Shown here one piece after another: positions 53,572-61,878 of a stretch of 64,000 nt of DNA. Under the pieces are notes generated by a model that worked only from the letters and a program-made list of their open reading frames with translations, was not told where the DNA came from and searched no databases. Made by a program: the position numbers and the translations under genes. Source of the stretch: Thermobacillus sp. ZCTH02-B1 (GTDB lineage Bacteria; Bacillota; Bacilli; Paenibacillales; Paenibacillaceae); assembly GCF_002159085.1 (NCBI RefSeq), contig NZ_LZRU01000030.1:62001-126000 (forward strand). The letters are read 5' to 3'. Every line of letters starts with the position of its first letter. The stretch's first letter is position 1.

Positions 53572-54872
53572 CAGACCTTGTACGCCTTCATCGCTTTCCG
53601 GAGCTCCCTGAAGCTCGGCCGCTTGCCGTACATCAGCACGCCGGTGCGGTAAATCTTCGCCGACAGCCAGCCGAGCAGGATGATCGTCGCGACGAGGATG
53701 CCCAGCGACAGCAGCACTTCCCACCAGGCCGGATCGGCCATGCCGATCCGCGCGAACATCAGGTAGGGCGTGAAGAAGGGCACATACGACAGGGCGACGC
53801 TGGCTCCCGAGTTCGGATTGAACATGCCGAACACGCCCACAAACAGCGCAATCATCATGATCGTCGTCAGCGGCGTCACCGCCTGCCCGAGATCCTCCGT
53901 CCGGCTGACGATCGAACCGGCCGCCGCATACAGCATCGCATAGAGGAAGTAGCCCGTCAGGTAGAACACGACGGCGTAGACGATGAGCATCGGATCCAGG
54001 CTGGAAGCGTCGAGACCGAGATGCCGGAGCATTTCCCGGTTGTGCGGCAGCGCCAGATTGACGGCGGCCGCAAGGCCGAAGACGGCGATCTGTGACAGCC
54101 CGACCACGCACATGCCGAAAATTTTGCCGAACATCTGTGTCAGCGGCGCCACGCTCGTCACGAGTATCTCCATGACGCGCGAGCTCTTCTCCGCGGTGAT
54201 CTCCGTCGCGATGAGCTGGCCCGTAATCAGGATGCCCATATACAGCATGAAGATGACGATATAGACCAGCATGAGCGCCAGCGCCTGTTCCGCCTCCGAT
54301 TTTCCTTCTTCGCCGACCGATCCCGCGCCCTCCGTCGTGGAGATCTGGACCGCCCGGATCCGGACCCGCTGCGCCAGCGCCTCCCGCTGCTCGTCCGTCA
54401 GATTCGCGCCGGACAGAATGATGTCGGCCTTGATCGCATGCAGCGCGCTTTCCAGGGAAGCCGTCCGGCCCGTATCCAGCGGGTCCTCCGACTTGTAGGT
54501 AATCTCCGGGAACAGGCCGTCCCCTTCGAAATCGAGATACCCTTCGATTTCCCCGTTCCGGATCCGTTCCTTCATCGCCGCTTCGTTCGCCTCGGCCGAT
54601 CCGGCGTCCGGATAGCCGATCAGCTCGATGAGCGGTTTTTCCTGGCTGCCGTAATAGTCCTTGAGCCGATCCGTCACGGCAGGCGCGTCGCTTTCCACGA
54701 AGCCGATGCGATCCGGTTCGCTGAACGGATTCATGGAGATCAGGTAGGCCACATTAATCATGACCGACGTCAGGAGCGCGATGACGATCGTCGTCACGAT
54801 GAACGCCTTCGTCCGCATCCGGTTGCGCATGCTGAAGAGCATGACCGTCCAGAAATTACGCAAGTTCCTCAC
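53571..54872 (-). CDS. ABC-2 type transporter permease (NatB/YhaP-like)
   Basis: A 433-residue permease. One N-terminal membrane helix (AFIVTTIVIALLTSVMINVAYLI) is followed by a ~170-residue outside loop and five to six more helices, with ITAEKSSRVMEILVTSVAP after the first of these, the usual signature of ABC-2 exporters of the NatB type. Start is GTG at 54872, overlapping the ATPase gene by 17 bp. It works with the ATPase at 54856-55764, probably exporting ions, lipids or peptides (substrate unknown). Confidence 0.88.
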   Translation of the reverse strand: MRNLRNFWTVMLFSMRNRMRTKAFIVTTIVIALLTSVMINVAYLISMNPFSEPDRIGFVESDAPAVTDRLKDYYGSQEKPLIELIGYPDAGSAEANEAAMKERIRNGEIEGYLDFEGDGLFPEITYKSEDPLDTGRTASLESALHAIKADIILSGANLTDEQREALAQRVRIRAVQISTTEGAGSVGEEGKSEAEQALALMLVYIVIFMLYMGILITGQLIATEITAEKSSRVMEILVTSVAPLTQMFGKIFGMCVVGLSQIAVFGLAAAVNLALPHNREMLRHLGLDASSLDPMLIVYAVVFYLTGYFLYAMLYAAAGSIVSRTEDLGQAVTPLTTIMMIALFVGVFGMFNPNSGASVALSYVPFFTPYLMFARIGMADPAWWEVLLSLGILVATIILLGWLSAKIYRTGVLMYGKRPSFRELRKAMKAYKV

Positions 54873-55764
54873 CTACCGAACGGATAAAGATTTCGTGGAG
54901 CGTCGGCTCCATCAGCTCGAACCGCACGACATCCCCCTGTTTCCGCGCGTGATCGAGAATCGCCTGCGCCGCGTCGTCCCGGTCGATCCGGATCTCGTAG
55001 CCCCCGTCGAGCCTGGCGACATTCCGGATGCCGGGGATCGTCTCCAATCCCTCGATCGCGCGGTCGTCCTCCAGCCGCACGATGACCCGCTCGCGCGGAA
55101 ACCGCTTCTTGATGTCGCGAATGCTTCCCTGCAAGACGACATTCGAACGGTGAAGAATCAGGATGTTGCGGCACAGCTCCTCGACGTGCTCCATCCGGTG
55201 CGTCGAGAACAGGATCGTCTTGCCGGCGTCGCGCAGTTCCTTCACCGCCGCCTTCAGCAGTTCGACGTTGACGGGGTCGAGGCCGCTGAACGCTTCGTCC
55301 AGCACGAGGATCGACGGATCGTGGATGACCGCGGCGATGAACTGGATTTTCTGCTGATTGCCTTTGGACAGCTCCTCGACCTTCTTGTCGTAATATTCCG
55401 GCACGTTGAATTTCTCGAGCCACATGCGGAGCCTCCGGTCCGCTTCCTTCGCCGGCACGCCGCGGAGCTTCGCCAGGTAGAGGATCTGATCGCAAACCTT
55501 GATCTTCGGGTAAAGCCCCCGTTCCTCCGGCAGATAGCCGAGGTCGCGCAGCTGTTCGCGGCTGTACGGCTTGCCGTGATACAGGATGCTGCCGCTGTCC
55601 GGCATGATGATGCCGAGGACCATCCGCATCGTCGTCGTCTTGCCGGCGCCGTTCGCGCCGAGCAGACCGTAGATCTCGCCCGCTTCGGCCGTAAAGCTCA
55701 CGCCGTTCACGGCCGTTTTGTCGCCGAATTGCTTCACAATGCGATCAACCTGAAGCGTGCTCAT
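54856..55764 (-). CDS. ABC transporter ATP-binding protein (NatA/YhaQ-like)
   Basis: A 302-residue ATPase. Walker A is GANGAGKTTTMRM (about 36-48), the signature is VEELSKGNQQKIQFIAAVIHDP, Walker B is ILVLDEAFSGLDPVN, and the H-loop is FSTHRMEHVEEL. The ~80-residue C-terminal part is the DUF4162-like domain common in NatA-type exporters. Its start overlaps the previous gene's stop by 4 bp. Confidence 0.93.
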   Translation of the reverse strand: MSTLQVDRIVKQFGDKTAVNGVSFTAEAGEIYGLLGANGAGKTTTMRMVLGIIMPDSGSILYHGKPYSREQLRDLGYLPEERGLYPKIKVCDQILYLAKLRGVPAKEADRRLRMWLEKFNVPEYYDKKVEELSKGNQQKIQFIAAVIHDPSILVLDEAFSGLDPVNVELLKAAVKELRDAGKTILFSTHRMEHVEELCRNILILHRSNVVLQGSIRDIKKRFPRERVIVRLEDDRAIEGLETIPGIRNVARLDGGYEIRIDRDDAAQAILDHARKQGDVVRFELMEPTLHEIFIRSVGEELA

Positions 55765-56699
55765 GTCCTGACCCCTTTCGTTCCCTGTAATCCGACGGTC
55801 TTCTCCCGTTCGACCAGCACGGCGAGGATTTCGTCAAGTTCCATCGCATTGCGCCCGGCCGGCTCCAGCCCGCGGGCGGCAAGCCAGGCTTCGGCTTCCC
55901 GCGCCGAGCTCGTCACCGCGCGGACGATGCCGCCGGTCTCCCCGAGCGCGGCCAGTCCCGGCATGCCCGACAGCGCGCCGAGCCATTGCTCGCCGGACCC
56001 CATGAAGTAATATTGATGCCAGCTGGTGAGCGTCTCGTCCTTCTCAAACATGCCGAGCACCCTGCCGTTCACCATGAACACGATATAGTCGGCCAGGCGC
56101 TTCACTTCCTCCACGACATGCGTGGCGATCAGGATCGTGCGCTCGCCGGACTCCATGTACCGGTGCAGGATGTCGATCATCGTGCGCCAGGCGATCGGAT
56201 CGAGCCCGGAGGACGGCTCGTCGAGCAGCAGCAGTTCCGGGCGATGGGCGAGCGTGAGCGCAAGATCGAATTTGCGCCGCATGCCCTTCGACATGCTGCC
56301 GAGCCTGAGCGACGGGTTCACCTCGAACAGACGGATCAGATCCTGGTAATAAGGATCATCCCAATCCGGGTACCAGTACCGGTAAAATTCCGCCTTGTCC
56401 GCTCCCCGGAGCGCGCTGTCGTGACGGTACGGCTCTTCCGGCAGATAGCCGATGCGCCTCAGCAGTTCGGTCCGCTTGCCGCTGCCGATCCGCGTGCCGA
56501 GCACCTCGATGCTCCCCTCGTCCGGCTTCATGAGGTCGAGCATGAGACGGAACGTCGTGCTTTTGCCGGAACTGTTCGGCCCGACGATCGCCGTCACGAA
56601 TCCCGCCGGCACTTCCAAATCCAGCGGACCGAGCTGAAAATGCGATTGCCCGTAACGCACGCCGCTCAAGCGGACGGCCGGCTGACCGGATACACTCAT
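55761..56699 (-). CDS. ABC transporter ATP-binding protein (YtrB-like)
   Basis: A 312-residue ATPase. Walker A reads GPNSSGKSTTFRLML, with Ser in place of the usual Gly-Ala; the signature is GSMSKGMRRKFDLALTLAHRP, Walker B LLLLDEPSSGLDPIAW, and the H-loop LIATHVVEEV. This resembles the YtrB type that pairs with YtrA-type regulators. Overlaps: 4 bp with the GntR gene before it and 4 bp with the ATPase after it. It probably serves the permease at 57156-57875. Confidence 0.92.
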   Translation of the reverse strand: MSVSGQPAVRLSGVRYGQSHFQLGPLDLEVPAGFVTAIVGPNSSGKSTTFRLMLDLMKPDEGSIEVLGTRIGSGKRTELLRRIGYLPEEPYRHDSALRGADKAEFYRYWYPDWDDPYYQDLIRLFEVNPSLRLGSMSKGMRRKFDLALTLAHRPELLLLDEPSSGLDPIAWRTMIDILHRYMESGERTILIATHVVEEVKRLADYIVFMVNGRVLGMFEKDETLTSWHQYYFMGSGEQWLGALSGMPGLAALGETGGIVRAVTSSAREAEAWLAARGLEPAGRNAMELDEILAVLVEREKTVGLQGTKGVRT

Positions 56700-57139
56700 T
56701 CCGCATCCCCCTTTTCGTTTTCCGCAGGGCCGCCTTCCCCCGGCAACGGCCGATTCTCCTTCCCTTCGCGCAGCGCCTGCTCGAACAATGCCCGCAGCTC
56801 GTCATCGCTGCATTGCACCCTGCGTCCCGCCTCGATCGCCTCGCGCATCGCCGCGGCGACCGATTCCAGCCGGTGCCGGCTTCGCTTCTCGGGATCGACC
56901 TTCGCGACGAACGTGCCGGTGCCTTGGCGGGTGACGATCAGCCCTTCCGCCTCGAGGTCCTGGTAGACGCGGCGAATCGTGATGACGCTGCAATTCAGGT
57001 GCTGCGCCATTTCCCGGATGGATGGAAGCATGGCGCCCTCGTCCAGCCGGCCGCTGACAATGAGCGCCCGAAGCTGGACCTCGATCTGGTGGTACAGCGG
57101 TTCGGCGCTGTACGCGTTCAACCGGATCGACCTCCACAT
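56696..57139 (-). CDS. GntR-family regulator, YtrA type
   Basis: A 147-residue short GntR regulator. The winged HTH reads EPLYHQIEVQLRALIVSGRLDEGAMLPSIREMAQHLNCSVITIRRVYQDLEAEGLIVTRQGTGTFV; the small C-terminal helical part is that of the YtrA subfamily rather than a large effector domain. It lies inside the ABC operon it probably represses, via the palindrome at 57915-57934. ATG 57139 has a GAGGGGCGGTG stretch upstream. Confidence 0.9.
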   Translation of the reverse strand: MWRSIRLNAYSAEPLYHQIEVQLRALIVSGRLDEGAMLPSIREMAQHLNCSVITIRRVYQDLEAEGLIVTRQGTGTFVAKVDPEKRSRHRLESVAAAMREAIEAGRRVQCSDDELRALFEQALREGKENRPLPGEGGPAENEKGDAE

Positions 57140-57155
57140 CGCGGCCCACCGCCCC

Positions 57156-57875
57156 TCATGACCAGAAGCTGCGCCGATTGATCCGGCGATGGAGCAGCGC
57201 GACGAATCCGGCGACCGCCGCCGCCGCTGCGGCCAGCATCGCCGCGGCCGTCCCCCAGCTTCCCTCCGCCGCCGATTCGAGGAAGAAGGATACCGCGTTC
57301 GCGCCGAATACATTCAGGAGCAACGCTGTCAACAGAATACCGAAGACGAAGAAAATACAGAAATAATTGAAGTAGTCGCGGCCGGAAAATCCGAGCTCGA
57401 GGTAGATCGTCATCACGCCGGTGACGACGCCGTATCCGAACCAGCACAGCAGGTTGATGAAAAATCCCGCCAACCCGATTCGGTCGCGCAGTTCCTCGAG
57501 CACCGCGTATTGAAGGCCGAAATACAGGAGGCAATTGAAGACCAGCACGAGCAGGAACACCGTCAGCCGGCCCGCGATGATCTGTCCGACGCCGATCGGC
57601 ATCGTGTGCCATTCCGCCAGTTTGCGCGAATACGTATCCTCCCGCCTGTAGCGGAACGAAGCCGGATCCAGCAGAAAGCCGAAGATCGGCATGAAAGCCA
57701 TGTACCCGATATCCAGCCCCCACCATACGCGTTCGGGCATTTCCCCGGTCAAGAAAGCGTCCAGAAACAGAGTGGTCAAGCTGAAGCTGTATGCAAGAAA
57801 GATCAACGTGACCAATAAGCCCCGCCATGACATCCTGAACTCCTGCTTCGCAATCATCCAAGTACCTTGCCACAT
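57156..57875 (-). CDS. ABC-2 type membrane permease, first gene of the YtrA-type operon
   Basis: A 239-residue membrane protein with six hydrophobic segments (SWRGLLVTLIFLAYSFSLTTLFL; RLTVFLLVLVFNCLLYFGLQYAVL; IGLAGFFINLLCWFGYGVVTGVMTIYL; YFNYFCIFFVFGILLTALLLNVFG; and one near the end). It has no clear named family but looks like an ABC-2 permease. The start at ATG 57875 has GGGAGGGAGG somewhat far (about 13 bases) upstream. It is directly behind the operon promoter; the GntR gene follows after 16 bp. Confidence 0.75.
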   Translation of the reverse strand: MWQGTWMIAKQEFRMSWRGLLVTLIFLAYSFSLTTLFLDAFLTGEMPERVWWGLDIGYMAFMPIFGFLLDPASFRYRREDTYSRKLAEWHTMPIGVGQIIAGRLTVFLLVLVFNCLLYFGLQYAVLEELRDRIGLAGFFINLLCWFGYGVVTGVMTIYLELGFSGRDYFNYFCIFFVFGILLTALLLNVFGANAVSFFLESAAEGSWGTAAAMLAAAAAAVAGFVALLHRRINRRSFWS

Positions 57876-57914
57876 GTTGTTGAGCCGGCCTCCCTCCCGA
57901 TCGACTCTGTATAC

Positions 57915-57934
57915 TGTGTATATCATTATACACA
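57915..57934. promoter_or_regulatory. 20-bp palindromic operator (TGTGTATA-TCAT-TATACACA)
   Basis: TGTGTATATCATTATACACA is a perfect inverted repeat with 8-bp arms around a 4-base centre. It begins at the -10 box and covers the transcription start, the usual place for a GntR (YtrA) repressor. A GTATAC motif flanks it on the left. Confidence 0.8.
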
Positions 57935-57962
57935 CTATACACGATAATCACACCTGAGTCAA
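57934..57962 (-). promoter_or_regulatory. SigA promoter of the GntR/ABC operon
   Basis: TTGACT (minus strand, 57962-57957), a 17-base spacer and TATAGT (57939-57934), close to consensus. The operator follows immediately. Confidence 0.8.
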
Positions 57963-57991
57963 CACCTTTCCGCCCGAAACATCCAACCCGA

Positions 57992-58034
57992 CAAAAACAA
58001 AGCCCGGCCAACCGGCGTCCCGGTTGCCAGGCTT
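57992..58034 (-). terminator. Terminator of the cta operon
   Basis: Minus-strand AAGCCTGGCAACCGG pairs with CCGGTTGGCCGGGCTT (with bulges), followed by TGTTTTTGT. It lies 25 bp after the ctaG stop. Confidence 0.8.
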
Positions 58035-58059
58035 CATGGAAATTCGAATGGGATCGGGG

Positions 58060-58977
58060 TTACGCGTGGTTCCCCGGGTTTCCCGCGGCACGAGCTGCGG
58101 GGGGATTCTCCTCCGCATCCCGTTCCTTCCGGAACCACTGATAGAACACATAGGCGAGAATGGATCCGTACATCACTTCCTGCACGAGCTTCATGATGAT
58201 CCCGCCGGTCTGCTGATCTTCAAACGGGCCGAGCACGGTGAACGCAGACGGCCCGCCGGCCAGCTCGAGCACCGCCGCGGCGTTACCGCCGATGCAGTAT
58301 CCGAGCGCGTCGGCCCAGATGGCCGGATCGGTGTAGACCCGGTACAGCGGTTCGCCGGCGAAGATGATCAGCGCGCAGGCCGGCGTCAGCAGCAGTCCGT
58401 TCGCGAAGATGTAGCCCATCTTGCGCAGTTCGCTCAGCCGGTTCCATTCGGGTACCGGGCCCACCACATGCCACCACATGAGGAACGCCGCGATGAGCAG
58501 AATCGCGTAATAGAGGGCGTGGATCACGTAGTTCGTCATGATGTAGTCGTGCACGGCCGGAACGTGATAGAATGAGAACAGGCCGTTGAACAGAAGCAGC
58601 GAGAGAATCGGGCTTGTGAGCCACCGGAATTTCCGCCAGAACGCCGCGCCGAACAGCGACCGCCAGATGAACGCCGGCGTGCCGAGCAGGACGAGCGGCG
58701 GAACGATGAGATAGGACAGCGACATGTTGATCATGTGGAACATGAAGTTCAGATGACCAAGCAGCTCCAACGGTCCGCCCTGCGCCAGATAGAACAGCGC
58801 GAATCCGCTCAGCGCAAGGGTCCGACGCGAAGCGCCGACGGGCGGCTCGCCGGGCAGATGGTTCTCCCGCCACGGGCCGGTCCAGTACAGATAGCCGATG
58901 GCGGCCAGCGCAACCCCGAAGAAGAAGAACGGGCTCCACAGCTCCTCGAAGGAGAAATAGGACAGATCCGGCATCAT
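58060..58977 (-). CDS. ctaG: Cytochrome c oxidase assembly factor CtaG (caa3-type)
   Basis: A 305-residue membrane protein with about seven helices, needed to build active caa3 oxidase in Bacillus. SPFFFFGVALAAIGYLYW, LGHLNFMFHMINMSLSYLIVPPLVLLGTP and LFNGLFSFYHVPAVHDYIM hold the conserved His/Asn pattern of the caa3_CtaG family. ATG 58977 lies 11 bases after GGAGGT; a TTG two codons earlier (58983) is five bases from it, so the start is not certain. A hairpin terminator lies between it and ctaF. Confidence 0.93.
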   Translation of the reverse strand: MMPDLSYFSFEELWSPFFFFGVALAAIGYLYWTGPWRENHLPGEPPVGASRRTLALSGFALFYLAQGGPLELLGHLNFMFHMINMSLSYLIVPPLVLLGTPAFIWRSLFGAAFWRKFRWLTSPILSLLLFNGLFSFYHVPAVHDYIMTNYVIHALYYAILLIAAFLMWWHVVGPVPEWNRLSELRKMGYIFANGLLLTPACALIIFAGEPLYRVYTDPAIWADALGYCIGGNAAAVLELAGGPSAFTVLGPFEDQQTGGIIMKLVQEVMYGSILAYVFYQWFRKERDAEENPPAARAAGNPGNHA

Positions 58978-59010
58978 CGGCAATCCGCACCTCCGCTTCG
59001 CTGATAAATG

Positions 59011-59046
59011 AAAAGAAGAGGCGATTCCGTCAAGACGCGCCTCTTC
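59011..59046 (-). terminator. Internal terminator/attenuator between ctaF and ctaG
   Basis: GAAGAGGCG and CGCCTCTTC form a perfect 9-bp stem with a 14-base loop; on the minus strand TTTTCATTT follows. It should lower ctaG transcription relative to the oxidase genes. Confidence 0.75.
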
Positions 59047-59056
59047 CCCTACCTCA

Positions 59057-59377
59057 TTACCACCATGTCCAATAGACGGCCATGATGATCATCGTGAATA
59101 CGATGACAACTCCGCTCAGAATCCCGATGATCGGGAACGTGTGCCCGCGATCCTTCATGTGCATCCAGAACGCCATCTGGATGAACACCTGGACGCAAGC
59201 CATCAGAACCAGCATGGCGTAGACGAAGCTCGCCCGAACTTCACCCGTGACGACGACCGCGAACGCGAGAATCGTCAGGACCAGCGAAAAGATGTAGGCG
59301 ATGATGTGCTTTTTCGGGCCTTCGTGTTTGACGCGCTTCTTCGGCTGCTCCGCGGCAGCGGCATGTTCGGCTGTCAT
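59057..59377 (-). CDS. ctaF: Cytochrome caa3 oxidase subunit IV
   Basis: A 106-residue small subunit with three membrane helices (HIIAYIFSLVLTILAFAVVV; FVYAMLVLMACVQVFIQMAFWMHM; TFPIIGILSGVVIVFTMIIMAVYW). MAFWMHMKDRGH is typical of prokaryotic COX4 proteins. It starts 3 bp after ctaE. Confidence 0.93.
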   Translation of the reverse strand: MTAEHAAAAEQPKKRVKHEGPKKHIIAYIFSLVLTILAFAVVVTGEVRASFVYAMLVLMACVQVFIQMAFWMHMKDRGHTFPIIGILSGVVIVFTMIIMAVYWTWW

Positions 59378-59380
59378 CGA

Positions 59381-59998
59381 TTATCCCACCTTGCCCATCA
59401 GATAGACGACGGAAAAGATGAACACCCACACGACGTCGATGAAGTGCCAGTAGAGTCCGGCGACGTACACCTTCGGCGCGGTGTGGAGCGTAATGCCGCG
59501 TCTCAGCACCTGCCAGATCAGGAGCGAGATCCAGAGGATGCCGAACGCCACGTGGCCGCCGTGGAAGCCGACCAGCGAGTAGAACGACGTGCTGAAGGCG
59601 CTCGCCGCGAACGTATGGCCGTGGTGCGCATATTCGACGAACTCGTAGATCTCGAGCCCGAGGAAGGCGAGGCCGAGCAGAACCGTGACGACCAGCCAGT
59701 TCACCGTCGCCTTCGTCTGGTTCCGGTGCATCGCCTGGATCGCGAAGACGCTCGTCAGGCTCGAGGTGAGCAGGATCAGCGTCGCGGCCGCGACCACGGG
59801 GAGCGAGAACAGCTCGTTCGCGGTCGGACCTCCGTTCACCTGATCGCGCAGGGCGATGAAGACCGAGAACAGCGTACCGAACAGAACCGTCTCGCCGCCA
59901 AGGAAGAGCCAAAAGCCGAGCACCTTGTTGCGGCCTTCGAGCGTCGCCTTCTCCGGCTCGTGAGGCAGGACGCCTTCTGCGTGCGAATGTCCGCTCAT
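59381..59998 (-). CDS. ctaE: Cytochrome caa3 oxidase subunit III
   Basis: A 205-residue five-helix COX3 protein. EKATLEGRNKVLGFWLFLGGETVLFGTLFSVFIAL opens it; ATILLTSSLTSVFAIQAMHR, the FVEYAHHGHTF loop, SLVGFHGGHVAFGILWI and LYWHFIDVVWVFIFSVVYL carry the conserved His/Glu pattern. Its start overlaps the ctaD stop by 4 bp. Confidence 0.96.
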   Translation of the reverse strand: MSGHSHAEGVLPHEPEKATLEGRNKVLGFWLFLGGETVLFGTLFSVFIALRDQVNGGPTANELFSLPVVAAATLILLTSSLTSVFAIQAMHRNQTKATVNWLVVTVLLGLAFLGLEIYEFVEYAHHGHTFAASAFSTSFYSLVGFHGGHVAFGILWISLLIWQVLRRGITLHTAPKVYVAGLYWHFIDVVWVFIFSVVYLMGKVG

Positions 59999-61845
59999 GC
60001 TTTAACCCCCTTGGCCTGGATTTCTTCCGGTTCGATATGGTAACCGTGGTCTTCAATGACCGAGCGCAGCATCATGCAAATCAGCGTCACGGCCAGTCCG
60101 GCGGCGGCTACGATGTGTTGATGATAGATGAAGCCGAAGCCGGCGATGAACAGGCCGACCGACATGATGAACGGCAGGATCGACGGAGACGGCATGTGGA
60201 TCGGTCCGAGCGGCTCGGCCGGCTGCATCTCCCGATTGCCCTCCATCTTCTCCTTCCAGTAGCAGTCATAACCGCGGATGAGCGGCAATTGCGCGAAGTT
60301 GTACTCCGGCGCCGGCGAGGAGATCGCCCATTCGAGCGTGCGGCCGTCTTCCCACGGATCGTTCGTCGCGGTCCGCGGCTTCGCCGACGTCACGATGACG
60401 TTGATCAGGAAGAAGATGACGCCGACGCCCATCGTGATCGCGCCGATCGTGCTGATCAGGTTCATCTCGTTGAAGCCCATGCCGTCCAGGTACGTGTAGA
60501 TCCGGCGCTGCATCCCCGTAAGTCCGAGGAAGTGCTGCACGAAGAACGTCAAATGGAACCCGATGATGAAGAACCAGAACGTCAGCTTGCCGAGCGTCTC
60601 GTTCAGCTTGCGCCCGAAAATCTTCGGCCACCAGTAGTGCACGCCCGCGAACAGGCCGGACACCAGACCGCCCACGATCGTGTAGTGGAAGTGTCCGACG
60701 ACGAAGTACGAGTCATGGTACTGGTAGTCGGCCGGCGCAGCCGCCAGCATGACGCCGGTCACGCCGCCCATGACGAACGTCGGAATGAATCCGATCGCGA
60801 ACAACATCGGGGACGTGAATTTGATCGAGCCGCCCCACATCGTGAACAGCCAGTTGAACACCTTGATGCCCGTCGGCACGGCGATCAGCATCGTCGCGAT
60901 CGAGAACAGCGCGTTCGCGACCGGACCGAGGCCGGACGTGAACATGTGGTGCGCCCAGACCATGAAGCCGAGGAAGCCGATCAGCACCGTCGCAAACACC
61001 ATCGAGCTGTACCCGAACAGGCGCTTGCGCGAGAACGTCGTGACGACTTCCGAGATGATGCCGAACGCCGGCAGGATCAGGATGTAGACCTCAGGGTGTC
61101 CGAAAATCCAGAAGATATGCTCCCAGAGCATGATGTTGCCGCCCGCGCTCGGATCGAAGAAATTGCCCCCGAAGAGCCGGTCGAACATCAGCGCGACGAG
61201 ACCGACCGTCAGCGCCGGGAACGCGAGCAGGATCAGGAGCGACGTGACGAACGTCGCCCAGGTGAACATCGGCATCCGCATGAAGCTCATGCCCGGTGCA
61301 CGCATGTTGATGATCGTCACGAGGAAGTTGATGCCCCCGAGCAGCGAGCCGATACCGGAGATCTGCAGACCGAGCACGTAGTAGTCAACGCCGGGCCCGT
61401 TGCTGAACGTCGTGCTCGCGAGCGGCACGTAGGACGTCCAGCCGGCGTCGGGCACGTGGCCGGTCAGCCAGCTGATGTTCAGCAGCAGGCCGCCGAAGAA
61501 GAACGTCCAGAAGCCGAGTGCGTTCACGAACGGGAACGCCACGTCCCGCGCCCCGATCTGCAGCGGCACGATGCAGTTCATGAGCCCGAAGATGACCGGC
61601 ATGACGCCCAGGAAAATCATCGTCGTGCCGTGCATCGTGATCAGTTCGTTGAACGTGTCCGGACTGACGAAGTCATTCATCGGCTTCCAGAGCTGGATCC
61701 GGATCAGGATCGCTTCCAGGCCGCCGATCAGGAAGAAGAAACCGCCCGCAAGAAGATACAGGATGCCGATCTTCTTGTGGTCGACGGTCGTGAGCCAGTC
61801 CAGGATGCCCTTATATCGCTTCACCGCGTGCGAACCGTGAGCCAA
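59995..61845 (-). CDS. ctaD: Cytochrome caa3 oxidase subunit I
   Basis: A 616-residue haem-copper oxidase core that reduces O2 and pumps protons. The haem a ligand His is in ITMHGTTMIFLGVMP; the Cu-B/cross-link site is IFWIFGHPEVYILILPAFG; the His-His pair is in VWAHHMFTSGLG; the last His ligands are in VGHFHYTIVGG. About 14 helices are predicted. The K and D pathway residues appear as in A-type oxidases. It lies 33 bp after ctaC with a good RBS. Confidence 0.98.
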   Translation of the reverse strand: MAHGSHAVKRYKGILDWLTTVDHKKIGILYLLAGGFFFLIGGLEAILIRIQLWKPMNDFVSPDTFNELITMHGTTMIFLGVMPVIFGLMNCIVPLQIGARDVAFPFVNALGFWTFFFGGLLLNISWLTGHVPDAGWTSYVPLASTTFSNGPGVDYYVLGLQISGIGSLLGGINFLVTIINMRAPGMSFMRMPMFTWATFVTSLLILLAFPALTVGLVALMFDRLFGGNFFDPSAGGNIMLWEHIFWIFGHPEVYILILPAFGIISEVVTTFSRKRLFGYSSMVFATVLIGFLGFMVWAHHMFTSGLGPVANALFSIATMLIAVPTGIKVFNWLFTMWGGSIKFTSPMLFAIGFIPTFVMGGVTGVMLAAAPADYQYHDSYFVVGHFHYTIVGGLVSGLFAGVHYWWPKIFGRKLNETLGKLTFWFFIIGFHLTFFVQHFLGLTGMQRRIYTYLDGMGFNEMNLISTIGAITMGVGVIFFLINVIVTSAKPRTATNDPWEDGRTLEWAISSPAPEYNFAQLPLIRGYDCYWKEKMEGNREMQPAEPLGPIHMPSPSILPFIMSVGLFIAGFGFIYHQHIVAAAGLAVTLICMMLRSVIEDHGYHIEPEEIQAKGVKA

Positions 61846-61878
61846 GGGTAGAACCTCCTTTGAAACCCCACTGGTTGA

